6,604 nucleotides of DNA, taken from REBR01 sp033721915. Lineage in GTDB: Bacteria > Pseudomonadota > Gammaproteobacteria > Pseudomonadales > Oleiphilaceae. The stretch is taken from positions 1 to 6,604 of the forward strand of contig JAWWAC010000095.1 of NCBI GenBank assembly GCA_033721915.1, given 5' to 3'. Below, one piece after another: positions 1 through 5,674 of this stretch. Numbering within the stretch: the first letter of the stretch is position 1; each line of letters opens with the position of its first letter. The notes under the pieces are model-generated. The model did not search any database and had not been told where the DNA came from. It was given only the letters and a program-made list of their open reading frames with translations. The position numbers and the translations under genes were made by a program.

Positions 1-392
1 ACCAGCACCAGCACCACCAGTGCCACACCCGCCAGGCTCATCTTCTGTTTGCGCTTCCGGCTCTCCAGGGCCGGCAGATGGCCAGAGGTCCGCTCATGCT
101 CCTCTTCCGACTCCTTTTCCGGAGCCAGTTCGCGGGACAGCCGCTCAATCATTTCATCGTCGGAGACACCCACATGGCGGGCGTAAGAGCGCACATACCC
201 TTTCAGGAAAAGCTCACTGGGTACGGAGCCGTAATCCCCCTCCTCGATGGCCCTGACGATGGCGGGACGCAGATGCAGCTGGTCAGCCAGTGTCTGCAGC
301 TCAAGGCCGGCCTTTTCCCGGGCGGCTCTGAGACGACGACCGGTTTCTCCGTGAGCGGTTTCCTCAGTGCTGTCCCGGGTTGGTTCAGTCAT
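1..392 (-). CDS. rodZ: RodZ, cytoskeletal/cell-shape protein (5' part only)
   Basis: The gene enters from its start codon at 392 and runs off the window at base 1, leaving 130 complete codons of a family that is usually about 300 residues or longer. Residues about 16-75 form the Cro/CI-like helix-turn-helix domain of RodZ, with the typical arginine-rich helix (RRLRAAREKAGL), the RPAIVRAIEEGDY segment and the FLKGYVRSYAR segment. An acidic linker (EKESEEEHE, about 92-100) leads to a basic stretch (RKRKQK, 112-117) and the beginning of a hydrophobic membrane segment from about residue 119. RodZ links the actin homologue MreB to the inner membrane and supports rod shape. The start overlaps the end of pilW by 8 bp (ATGACTGA), which suggests translational coupling. 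The periplasmic domain is outside the window. Family assignment is firm; the overlap and the position after pilW match known gammaproteobacterial gene order. Confidence 0.93.
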   Translation of the reverse strand, partial: MTEPTRDSTEETAHGETGRRLRAAREKAGLELQTLADQLHLRPAIVRAIEEGDYGSVPSELFLKGYVRSYARHVGVSDDEMIERLSRELAPEKESEEEHERTSGHLPALESRKRKQKMSLAGVALVVLVL

Positions 393-1191
393 TGGCTTTC
401 ATGGCCTTATATTGCTGATATTCCAATGAGTCTGGATAGCGCTTACGCAAAAGTAAAGCCAGGCTGGAAACCCTGTCCTGATCGTCATAATAATCCGCGA
501 TGCGAATCCCGGCCCAGAGCGTGGCGGGTGAATGGTCCACAGCCTCCGTGGCGCGGATGGACATCCTCAGGCGTTCATACAGGGGCGCGGCCTCTTCAAA
601 GCGGCCCGCCTCCACCAGGTTGACCAGTGCCCCCTCCAGGGCGCGCTGGTTTCCGCGATCCAGCCTCAGTGCCCTGAGGTAGGCCTCGGCGGCTCGGTCA
701 TGGCGACCCAGCGCCTGTGCGGTACGCCCAAGCTTGATAAACACCCCCGGGCGACCGTCGTATTCCCGGTCCTGTGCGGCGATTTCAAACTGCTCGAGGG
801 CTTCCTCGTAACGCTGTTCGCCGTAGAGGAAGGCCCCGTAATAGGAACGTCCACGGGTATAATCCCCGTCAGCGGCAATGGATTCCAGGAAGCGCTCCTC
901 GGCCACCTCCATTTCCCCCTGGACCTGGTTGAGCAAGCCCAGACCGGCCAGTGCCTCCGCACTCTTCCTGTTGATTTCCAGTGCCCGGTTGAGATGCTGC
1001 CGTGCGCGATCGTACTGCTCCTCCTGGAGATAGGCCAGACCGAGCCGGACATAGGCCTGCTCGGCCTTGGCCTTGTCGGCAGACTCCGAGAAGCTGCCCT
1101 CGGTGCTGCGCACACAGCCTCCCAGGCCCATGCCCAGGACCAGGCACAGGACCAACAGGCGGAACAGCGGTGGCGGCATACTCTGGCTCAT
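385..1191 (-). CDS. pilW: PilW/PilF, TPR lipoprotein for type IV pilus biogenesis
   Basis: This is a 268-residue outer-membrane lipoprotein precursor. Residues 9-25 are a hydrophobic signal segment ending in the lipobox L23-G24-G25 with the lipidated cysteine at C26. From about residue 44 to 253 the protein is made of roughly six tetratricopeptide repeats; clear ones lie at about 44-76, 77-110, 114-143 and 150-181. This matches the PilF (Pseudomonas) / PilW (Neisseria) pilotin family in length and domain order. That family helps the PilQ secretin assemble in the outer membrane. The ATG at 1191 is preceded by GGTGAG nine bases upstream, inside the last codons of rlmN, so coupled translation is likely. 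A second ATG at codon 5 would still leave a full signal peptide and cannot be excluded. The gap to rlmN is 5 bp and the 3' end overlaps rodZ by 8 bp. Whether the organism actually makes type IV pili cannot be judged here. Confidence 0.93.
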   Translation of the reverse strand: MSQSMPPPLFRLLVLCLVLGMGLGGCVRSTEGSFSESADKAKAEQAYVRLGLAYLQEEQYDRARQHLNRALEINRKSAEALAGLGLLNQVQGEMEVAEERFLESIAADGDYTRGRSYYGAFLYGEQRYEEALEQFEIAAQDREYDGRPGVFIKLGRTAQALGRHDRAAEAYLRALRLDRGNQRALEGALVNLVEAGRFEEAAPLYERLRMSIRATEAVDHSPATLWAGIRIADYYDDQDRVSSLALLLRKRYPDSLEYQQYKAMKAND

Positions 1192-1196
1192 GGGCT

Positions 1197-2321
1197 TCAG
1201 CTCACCTTCTGATGCACTGGAATATAGCGGGCACTGCGTTTGGTGCGGTCTTCGAACTGACCCACCAGCTGGCCACAGGCCGCGTCAATATCATCACCAC
1301 GGGGGGTTCGCACCGTGGCCACATAACCGTCCCGGTTGAGCACATCCTGGAAACGCTTGATGGCATTGCCACTGGGGCGCTGATAGTGGCTTTCCGGGAA
1401 GGGGTTGAAGGGAATCAGGTTGATCTTGCAGGGCAGATCCCGCAAGAGCACAGACAGCTCCTCAGCGTGAGCCACCTGGTCGTTCACCCCCTGTATCAGG
1501 GTGTACTCAATGGTGGCCTTGCGCTTGTCGCTCAGCCCCGCCAGGTAGTTTTTGGTGGCTTCCAGCAGCATCTCAATGGGGTACTTGCGGTTGATGGGCA
1601 CCAGCTCGTCCCTCAGCGCATTGTTGGGCGCGTGGAGAGAGATGGCCAGCGACACATCGGACACCTCGCCGAGCTTGCGCAGCGCCGGTATCACACCCGC
1701 CGTGCTGACGGTCACCCGGCGCTTGGAGATGCCATAAGCCCAGTCATCCATCATCAGGTCCATGGCGTCCACCACGTTGTCGAAGTTCAACAACGGCTCG
1801 CCCATACCCATCATCACCACGTTGGTGATGGGGCGGTCATTGCGGTCAAAGGGCATGAAAGTGCGCCTGGCCACCCACACCTGGCCGATGATTTCCGCCG
1901 CCGACAGGTTGCGGTTGAAGCCGCGCTTGCCGGTGGAGCAGAAGCTGCAGTCGAGACTGCAGCCCACCTGTGAGGAAACGCAGAGGGTGCCGCGCTCGCC
2001 GTCCGGGATCAGCACGGTTTCAATGCTGTTGCCCTCGGCCATGCGCATCACCCATTTGCGGGTGCCGTCCGTGGAGGTCTCATGGAGCAGCACCTCGGGG
2101 CCACGGATTTCCGCCACTTCGGCCAGGCGCTGTCGCAGCGCCTTGCTGACATCGGTCATGGCCTCGAAGTCGTCCACACCGTGCTGGTGGATCCACTTGA
2201 TCACCTGCCCGGCGCGGAATTTCTTCTCGCCCATGGCGACGAAGAAGGCTTCCATCTTGCGACGTGACAGGCCAAGCAGATTCACCTTGGCCGTTTCAGA
2301 TCCTGATTGCGGTGTCGCCAT
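1197..2321 (-). CDS. rlmN: RlmN, dual-specificity 23S rRNA A2503 / tRNA A37 C2-methyltransferase
   Basis: This is a 374-residue radical-SAM enzyme. The [4Fe-4S]/SAM motif CxxxCxxC is complete, with cysteines at 121, 125 and 128 (GCSLDCSFCSTGKRG). The SAM-contact motif GEPLLN lies at 174-179. Both extra cysteines of the RlmN mechanism are present: C114 (TLCVSSQ) and C349 (AACGQL), corresponding to C118 and C355 of the E. coli enzyme. The family methylates carbon 2 of adenosine 2503 in 23S rRNA and of adenosine 37 in some tRNAs, using a methyl-cysteine intermediate. Length matches the family. The ATG at 2321 has GGGG-rich Shine-Dalgarno-like sequence just upstream (AGGGG two bases away, AAGGGG ten bases away). 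It lies 32 bp after ndk and 5 bp before pilW, so it is probably co-transcribed with both. All catalytic residues are intact. Confidence 0.97.
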   Translation of the reverse strand: MATPQSGSETAKVNLLGLSRRKMEAFFVAMGEKKFRAGQVIKWIHQHGVDDFEAMTDVSKALRQRLAEVAEIRGPEVLLHETSTDGTRKWVMRMAEGNSIETVLIPDGERGTLCVSSQVGCSLDCSFCSTGKRGFNRNLSAAEIIGQVWVARRTFMPFDRNDRPITNVVMMGMGEPLLNFDNVVDAMDLMMDDWAYGISKRRVTVSTAGVIPALRKLGEVSDVSLAISLHAPNNALRDELVPINRKYPIEMLLEATKNYLAGLSDKRKATIEYTLIQGVNDQVAHAEELSVLLRDLPCKINLIPFNPFPESHYQRPSGNAIKRFQDVLNRDGYVATVRTPRGDDIDAACGQLVGQFEDRTKRSARYIPVHQKVS

Positions 2322-2353
2322 GACCCCTGACCCCTTGTGTACCGGGATGCGGC

Positions 2354-2782
2354 TCAGCCCCGCGGGCAGATTTCCGCATCATTGAAAAAATAGGCAATTT
2401 CGCGCTGCGCGGATTCCGGAGAATCGGAACCGTGGGCCGCATTGGCATCAATGGAGGTGGCAAAATCGGCACGAATGGTGCCTGGCTCGGCTTCCTTCGG
2501 GTTGGTGGCCCCCATCAGGTCGCGGTTGGCCGCAATGGCGTTTTCGCCTTCCAGCACCTGGACCATCACCGGGCCTGAGGTCATGAAACCCACCAGCGCC
2601 TGGAAGAACGGACGCTCCTTGTGCTCGGCGTAGAACCCTTCCGCCTGCTCCTGTGTCAGGTGCAGCATCTTGGCGGCCACGATTTTCAGGCCGGCCTTTT
2701 CAAAGCGGGTGTAAATCTCGCCAATCACGTTCTTGGCGACGGCGTCGGGCTTGACGATGGAGAAAGTGCGTTCTACGGCCAT
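2354..2782 (-). CDS. ndk: Nucleoside diphosphate kinase
   Basis: This 142-residue protein has the full length and sequence of a bacterial nucleoside diphosphate kinase. Visible landmarks are the N-terminal ERTFSIVKPDAV with K11, Y51, and the active-site motif NAAHGSDS with the phosphorylated histidine H117. The enzyme transfers a gamma phosphate between nucleoside triphosphates and diphosphates through phospho-histidine, balancing NTP and dNTP pools in the cytoplasm. The ATG at 2782 is preceded by AGGAG with 8 bp spacing, a strong ribosome binding site. Upstream is a short gap with a consensus -10 box, so it probably has its own promoter. In related genomes ndk follows the end of the isc cluster (fdx, iscX); here it follows iscS directly. 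Confidence 0.98.
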   Translation of the reverse strand: MAVERTFSIVKPDAVAKNVIGEIYTRFEKAGLKIVAAKMLHLTQEQAEGFYAEHKERPFFQALVGFMTSGPVMVQVLEGENAIAANRDLMGATNPKEAEPGTIRADFATSIDANAAHGSDSPESAQREIAYFFNDAEICPRG

Positions 2783-2824
2783 GCTGGTTGCTCCTGATGA
2801 ATAGTGAATAATAAAGAGGCGCGA

Positions 2825-2830
2825 ATTATA
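2825..2830 (-). promoter_or_regulatory. Candidate ndk promoter -10 box
   Basis: On the minus strand the 66 bp between the iscS stop and the ndk start contains a perfect TATAAT, 42 bp upstream of the ndk ATG. No good -35 hexamer sits at 16-18 bp spacing: the sequence at 17 bp is TATAAC, and TTGCCG is only 10 bp away. The promoter call therefore rests on the -10 match and its AT-rich surroundings in an otherwise GC-rich window. There is no hairpin plus T-run in the gap, so some read-through from iscS is also possible. Confidence 0.5.
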
Positions 2831-2848
2831 CCTGTGTTGTCGGCAAAG

Positions 2849-4024
2849 TTATACCGTGGCACGCCTCCGGGCCGCCCTCTCACGCAACTGACGTAACGCC
2901 GTCACCACCTGCTGTGCCGCTGTCTCCGCCTCCTCCGTGGTACTGAAGCGGCCGAAGGAGAAACGCAGGGAACCCTGTGCCAGCTCGTCATTGACGCCAA
3001 TCCCCCGCAGGACAAAAGAGGGCTCCAGTGAAGCGGAGGCACAGGCGGAGCCGGAAGACAGGGCCAGACCCCGCAATGCCAGCATCAGTGACTCACCGTC
3101 CACGCCGGTAAAACCGATATTGGCGATCCCCGGCACCGTGGGCGCGCCGGCGCCGTGGAGGTGCACGTCCGGCTCGGCCAGCACCTTTTCCAGAAAGCGC
3201 TCACGCAGTGCCTGCAGGTGCGCCCGCTCGGACTCCAGCTCTTCACCGGCAACGGCGCAGGCTTCACCAAAGGCCACAATCTGGTGGGTCGCCAGTGTGC
3301 CGGAGCGCAGGCCCCGCTCATGGCCGCCGCCGTGAATCTGGGCATCGATCTGCACATCCGGTGAGCGGCGCACATAGAGCGCACCGATGCCCTTGGGGGC
3401 ATACAGCTTGTGAGCCGAGAACGACATCAGATCCACCGGCAGCTGGCTCAGGTCCAGTGCCATCTTGCCCAGTGCCTGTGCCGCGTCCACATGGAAGAGA
3501 ATGCCACGCTCGCGCACCACCTCTCCCAGTGCAGCGATGTCACTGATCACCCCCAGCTCGTTGTTCACCGCCATGAGTGACACCAGAATGGTGTCTTCCC
3601 GCAGGGCTTCGGACAGTGCCTGTGGCGAGATGCGTCCGTCAGGGGCGGGGGTCAGCCAGGTGACCTCAAAGCCCTGCTGCTCCAGCCACTTGACGCTGTC
3701 GATCACCGCCTTGTGCTCAATGGCGCTGGTGACGATATGGTGGCCCTTGTGGCGGTTGGCAGTGGCAGCGCCCTTGATGGCCAGGTTATCCGACTCGGTG
3801 GCCCCTGAGGTCCAGACAATTTCACGGGGGTCGCAGCCGGTCAGGTCCGCCAGCTGTCGCCGAGCCTCTTCCACGGCGGATTCCGCCTGCCAGCCCAGTG
3901 CGTGGGTGCGTGAGGCGGGATTGCCGAAAACGCCGTCCGGGGTCAGGTACTGCATCAGTTTTTTGGCAACACGGGGATCCACAGGAGTGGTGGCCGCATA
4001 GTCCAGATAAATGGTCTTGTTCAT
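2849..4024 (-). CDS. iscS: IscS-type cysteine desulfurase with a short, diverged C-terminus
   Basis: This PLP enzyme removes sulfur from cysteine as an enzyme-bound persulfide for Fe-S clusters and thiolated tRNA or cofactors. From the ATG at 4024 it has 391 residues and aligns collinearly with E. coli IscS. It has H104, D180, Q183 and the PLP lysine K206 (SFSAHKLYAPKG), and the persulfide cysteine C328 in the mobile loop SSGSACASASLEP, all at the same numbers as in E. coli. I chose MNKTIYLDYAATTPVD as the start because this is the canonical family beginning; in-frame upstream codons back to a GTG at 4078 look non-homologous. The Shine-Dalgarno signal is weak. The protein ends about 13 residues earlier than the 404-residue E. 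coli enzyme, in a basic tail (RERAARRRATV) that replaces the conserved segment used to dock IscU. It lies 87 bp after iscR, probably in the same transcript. No iscU or other isc assembly gene follows. Confidence 0.95.
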   Translation of the reverse strand: MNKTIYLDYAATTPVDPRVAKKLMQYLTPDGVFGNPASRTHALGWQAESAVEEARRQLADLTGCDPREIVWTSGATESDNLAIKGAATANRHKGHHIVTSAIEHKAVIDSVKWLEQQGFEVTWLTPAPDGRISPQALSEALREDTILVSLMAVNNELGVISDIAALGEVVRERGILFHVDAAQALGKMALDLSQLPVDLMSFSAHKLYAPKGIGALYVRRSPDVQIDAQIHGGGHERGLRSGTLATHQIVAFGEACAVAGEELESERAHLQALRERFLEKVLAEPDVHLHGAGAPTVPGIANIGFTGVDGESLMLALRGLALSSGSACASASLEPSFVLRGIGVNDELAQGSLRFSFGRFSTTEEAETAAQQVVTALRQLRERAARRRATV

Positions 4025-4111
4025 GGTCGTCCGGGAAGTTCGTGGCTCTTGGCCGGATTGTCGGTTTCGGTGGTGCACTGATTTACTGACACCCAGGGTT
4101 ACGGGGCCGGT

Positions 4112-4603
4112 TCAGGACAGGGTCATCCGGATCGGTTCGGGTTTGTCCTCCGCCCTGGCCTCTTTCTGCAGCTGGTCCTGGCGGGCGGCCACATCGCGGA
4201 TCTCGTGCTTGCGCATCAGGTCCGCAAGACTGATGTTACTCAGGAACTGATGGATCTGATCACTCAGATCGGACCAGAGATGGTGTGTGAGACAGGTGAC
4301 ACCGTTCTGGCAGTCCGCCTTGTTGTTGCAGCGGGTGGTATCCAGTGACTCATTGACCGCATCCACCACCTCGGCCACATAGATGGACTCATTGTCCCTG
4401 GCCAGACAGTAGCCACCGCCCGGGCCACGCACGCTCTGCACCAGGCCCACACGACGCAGCCGGGCAAACAGCTGCTCCAGGTAGGACAGGGAAATCTCCT
4501 GGCGGCTGGAAATATCGGCCAGGCTGACGGGCCCCTGGTCACCGTGGATCGCCAGGTCCAGCATGGCGGTAACCGCGTATCGGCCTTTGGTCGTGAGTCG
4601 CAT
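4112..4603 (-). CDS. iscR: IscR, Rrf2-family [2Fe-2S] transcriptional regulator
   Basis: This 163-residue protein begins with the canonical MRLTTKGRYAVTAMLDLA. Residues about 1-65 form the winged helix-turn-helix, including the recognition region ISLSYLEQLFARLR with E43 and the wing VRGPGGGY (58-65). The cluster ligands are all present: C92, C98, C104 and H107, at the same numbers as in E. coli IscR. It should therefore bind a [2Fe-2S] cluster, sense Fe-S status and switch between type 1 and type 2 DNA sites. It is first in the iscR-iscS unit, 79 bp from the end of trmJ. That gap holds a promoter and a type 1-like operator, so autorepression is the natural model. Its cluster must come from a scaffold encoded elsewhere, because iscU is not adjacent. 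The C-terminal tail after about residue 145 is variable in the family. Confidence 0.97.
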   Translation of the reverse strand: MRLTTKGRYAVTAMLDLAIHGDQGPVSLADISSRQEISLSYLEQLFARLRRVGLVQSVRGPGGGYCLARDNESIYVAEVVDAVNESLDTTRCNNKADCQNGVTCLTHHLWSDLSDQIHQFLSNISLADLMRKHEIRDVAARQDQLQKEARAEDKPEPIRMTLS

Positions 4604-4637
4604 CGGCTGTTATCCAGAGAGGCTGGCGGAAACTTGC

Positions 4638-4656
4638 ATCATATCCGAAGTATGAT
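4638..4656. repeat. 6-7-6 inverted repeat between iscR operator and start
   Basis: A perfect inverted repeat, ATCATA then seven bases then TATGAT, lies immediately downstream of the type 1-like IscR site and overlaps the proposed -10 hexamer. Its position would suit a second operator. It could be a degenerate second IscR site, since E. coli iscR has two, or a site for another regulator. A chance AT-rich palindrome is possible. Confidence 0.4.
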
Positions 4657-4678
4657 TTAATCCGAGTAAATCGGTCAA
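4649..4678 (-). promoter_or_regulatory. Candidate sigma-70 promoter of iscR-iscS
   Basis: The minus strand has TTGACC (4678-4673) as a 5/6 match to the -35 consensus. At 18 bp spacing follows CATACT (4654-4649), a 4/6 match to the -10 consensus; at 17 bp the hexamer is the poorer TCATAC. The expected transcription start would lie about 30-45 bp upstream of the iscR ATG. A second -10 candidate, TATGAT (4643-4638), has no fitting -35 element. Confidence 0.55.
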
Positions 4679-4682
4679 GTAT
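4658..4682 (-). promoter_or_regulatory. Candidate type 1 IscR operator at the iscR promoter
   Basis: Read on the minus strand, this 25 bp stretch fits 20 of 25 positions of the type 1 IscR site consensus as I recall it. It starts ATACTTGACC, has the AT-rich centre GATTTA and continues ACTCGG. The 5' half is near perfect and the 3' half is weaker. It contains the -35 hexamer of the iscR promoter, as in E. coli, where clustered IscR represses its own operon. It abuts the trmJ stop codon (4683-4685). Binding is inferred from sequence only. Confidence 0.72.
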
Positions 4683-5489
4683 TCAGGCGCCGTCACCGCC
4701 CTGCCCCCCGGGTGCACCGTCCCGTGGCTTGCTGGCGCTGGTCAGGATGCCACGCATGATGGCCAGCTCGTTACGGTCCATGCGGGCTCTCTGATACAGA
4801 CGCCGCAGCCGCATCATCAGCTGGCGGGGGCGCTCCGGGTTATGGAAACCCGTGGCCACCAGGGTCTCTTCCAGGTGCTCCATGAAGCGTTCGAATTCCT
4901 CCACCGTGGCCGGGCTGTCCCCCCAGCCGGCATCCTCCGGGGAGAGTATGGGGGACAGGACCTGGCGCTCCCCCTCCCCCTGTGGCGATTGCAGGTACAT
5001 CATGCGCAACTCGTAGCTCAGCACCTGAACCGCCATGGCCAGGTTCAGTGAGCTGTAGTCGGGGTTGGCGGGAATATGCACATGGAAGTGGCAGCGTTGC
5101 AGCTCCTCATTGGTCAGGCCGCTGTCCTCGCGACCAAACACCAGCGCCACCGGCCCCTGTGGCAATGTCTGCCAGAGGCTGGCGGCACAGTCCCTGGGGT
5201 TGATCACCGGCCAGGTCAGGCTGCGTGAGCGGGCACTGGCACCCACCACCTGCACACAGTCACTGATGGCCTCACCCAGGCTCTCCACCACACGGGCGGA
5301 GCGTAAAAGGTCGCTGGCGCCGGAGGAGCGGGCATAGGCTTTCTCGTGGGGGAACTGGGCCGGGTTCACCAGCACCAGCTCACTCAGCCCCATGTTTTTC
5401 ATGGCCCGGGCCACGGCCCCGATATTGCCCGGATGGGAGGTTTCCACCAGCACCACCCGCAAGCCCCGGAAAGGATCGTCCTGTGTCAT
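4683..5489 (-). CDS. trmJ: TrmJ, tRNA (Cm32/Um32) 2'-O-methyltransferase
   Basis: This 268-residue SPOUT-class (TrmH/SpoU-type) methyltransferase acts as a dimer. TrmJ methylates the 2'-hydroxyl of nucleotide 32 in the anticodon loop of several tRNAs using S-adenosylmethionine. The three family motifs are visible: motif 1 N22-I-G-A-V-A-R-A-M with NMG at 32-34, motif 2 VFGREDSGLTNEE (117-129), and motif 3 SSLNLAMAVQVLSYEL (146-161), which forms the trefoil knot. The C-terminal helical region (about 195-250, EEFERFMEHLEETL and RLRRLYQRARMDRNEL) is the extension typical of TrmJ. The last residues (GAPGGQGGDGA) are low-complexity. The ATG at 5489 gives the usual family beginning (VVLVETSHPGNIGA). 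It lies directly upstream of iscR, as in E. coli; the cysE seen between them in Pseudomonas is absent. No convincing promoter was found in the shared 185 bp gap upstream. Confidence 0.95.
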   Translation of the reverse strand: MTQDDPFRGLRVVLVETSHPGNIGAVARAMKNMGLSELVLVNPAQFPHEKAYARSSGASDLLRSARVVESLGEAISDCVQVVGASARSRSLTWPVINPRDCAASLWQTLPQGPVALVFGREDSGLTNEELQRCHFHVHIPANPDYSSLNLAMAVQVLSYELRMMYLQSPQGEGERQVLSPILSPEDAGWGDSPATVEEFERFMEHLEETLVATGFHNPERPRQLMMRLRRLYQRARMDRNELAIMRGILTSASKPRDGAPGGQGGDGA

Positions 5490-5674
5490 AGCCTTGAATT
5501 CTCTGGTCAGTGGCAGTGTCAGGCTGCAAGGTTAACACGATACCGGTCTCTCGCCGCAGGTTCTGGCCTGCCGGGGGCTTTGGCTTTACCCGTTGCTGCG
5601 GGATTTTGTGCCAATTGCTCAGCATTATTTGCTATAGTGCCGCTCTCTATCACCAACCGGGTACGACGAGCTCC
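5490..5674. other. Divergent intergenic region between trmJ and suhB-like gene
   Basis: This 185 bp region separates the two divergent start codons. The rightward half holds an extended -10 promoter for the suhB-like gene (5630-5638). Two small stem-forming repeats are present: GCAGG/CCTGC around 5556-5571 and CCCG/CGGG around 5589-5602. I found no convincing promoter pointing towards trmJ and no small gene with a supported start. Confidence 0.6.
5630..5638 (+). promoter_or_regulatory. Candidate extended -10 promoter of the suhB-like gene
   Basis: TGCTATAGT combines the extended -10 dinucleotide TG with a 5/6 match to TATAAT, 36 bp upstream of the ATG at 5675. No clear -35 box lies at normal spacing, which is acceptable for extended -10 promoters. 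The local sequence is AT-rich against a GC-rich background. Confidence 0.55.

Noticed and set aside
1..24. CAGCAC-type tandem repeat at the left edge
   Set aside because: It is explained by repeated Leu/Val codons in the RodZ membrane segment.
1002..1973. 323-residue plus-strand frame opposite pilW and rlmN
   Set aside because: The opposite strand encodes complete RlmN with all catalytic motifs. The plus-strand product is His/Arg/Gly-rich and resembles no family.
4025..4078. N-terminal extension of IscS to a GTG at 4078
   Set aside because: The 18 extra residues (MHHRNRQSGQEPRTSRTT) are unlike the family, and the ATG at 4024 gives the canonical beginning.
5589..5606. CCCG-TTGCTG-CGGG hairpin followed by ATTTT as a plus-strand terminator
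   Set aside because: The stem is only 4 bp and no plus-strand gene lies upstream to be terminated.
5510..5674. 55-residue N-terminal extension of the suhB-like protein
   Set aside because: It would span the extended -10 promoter and has no similarity to SuhB; the ATG at 5675 gives near-exact family length.
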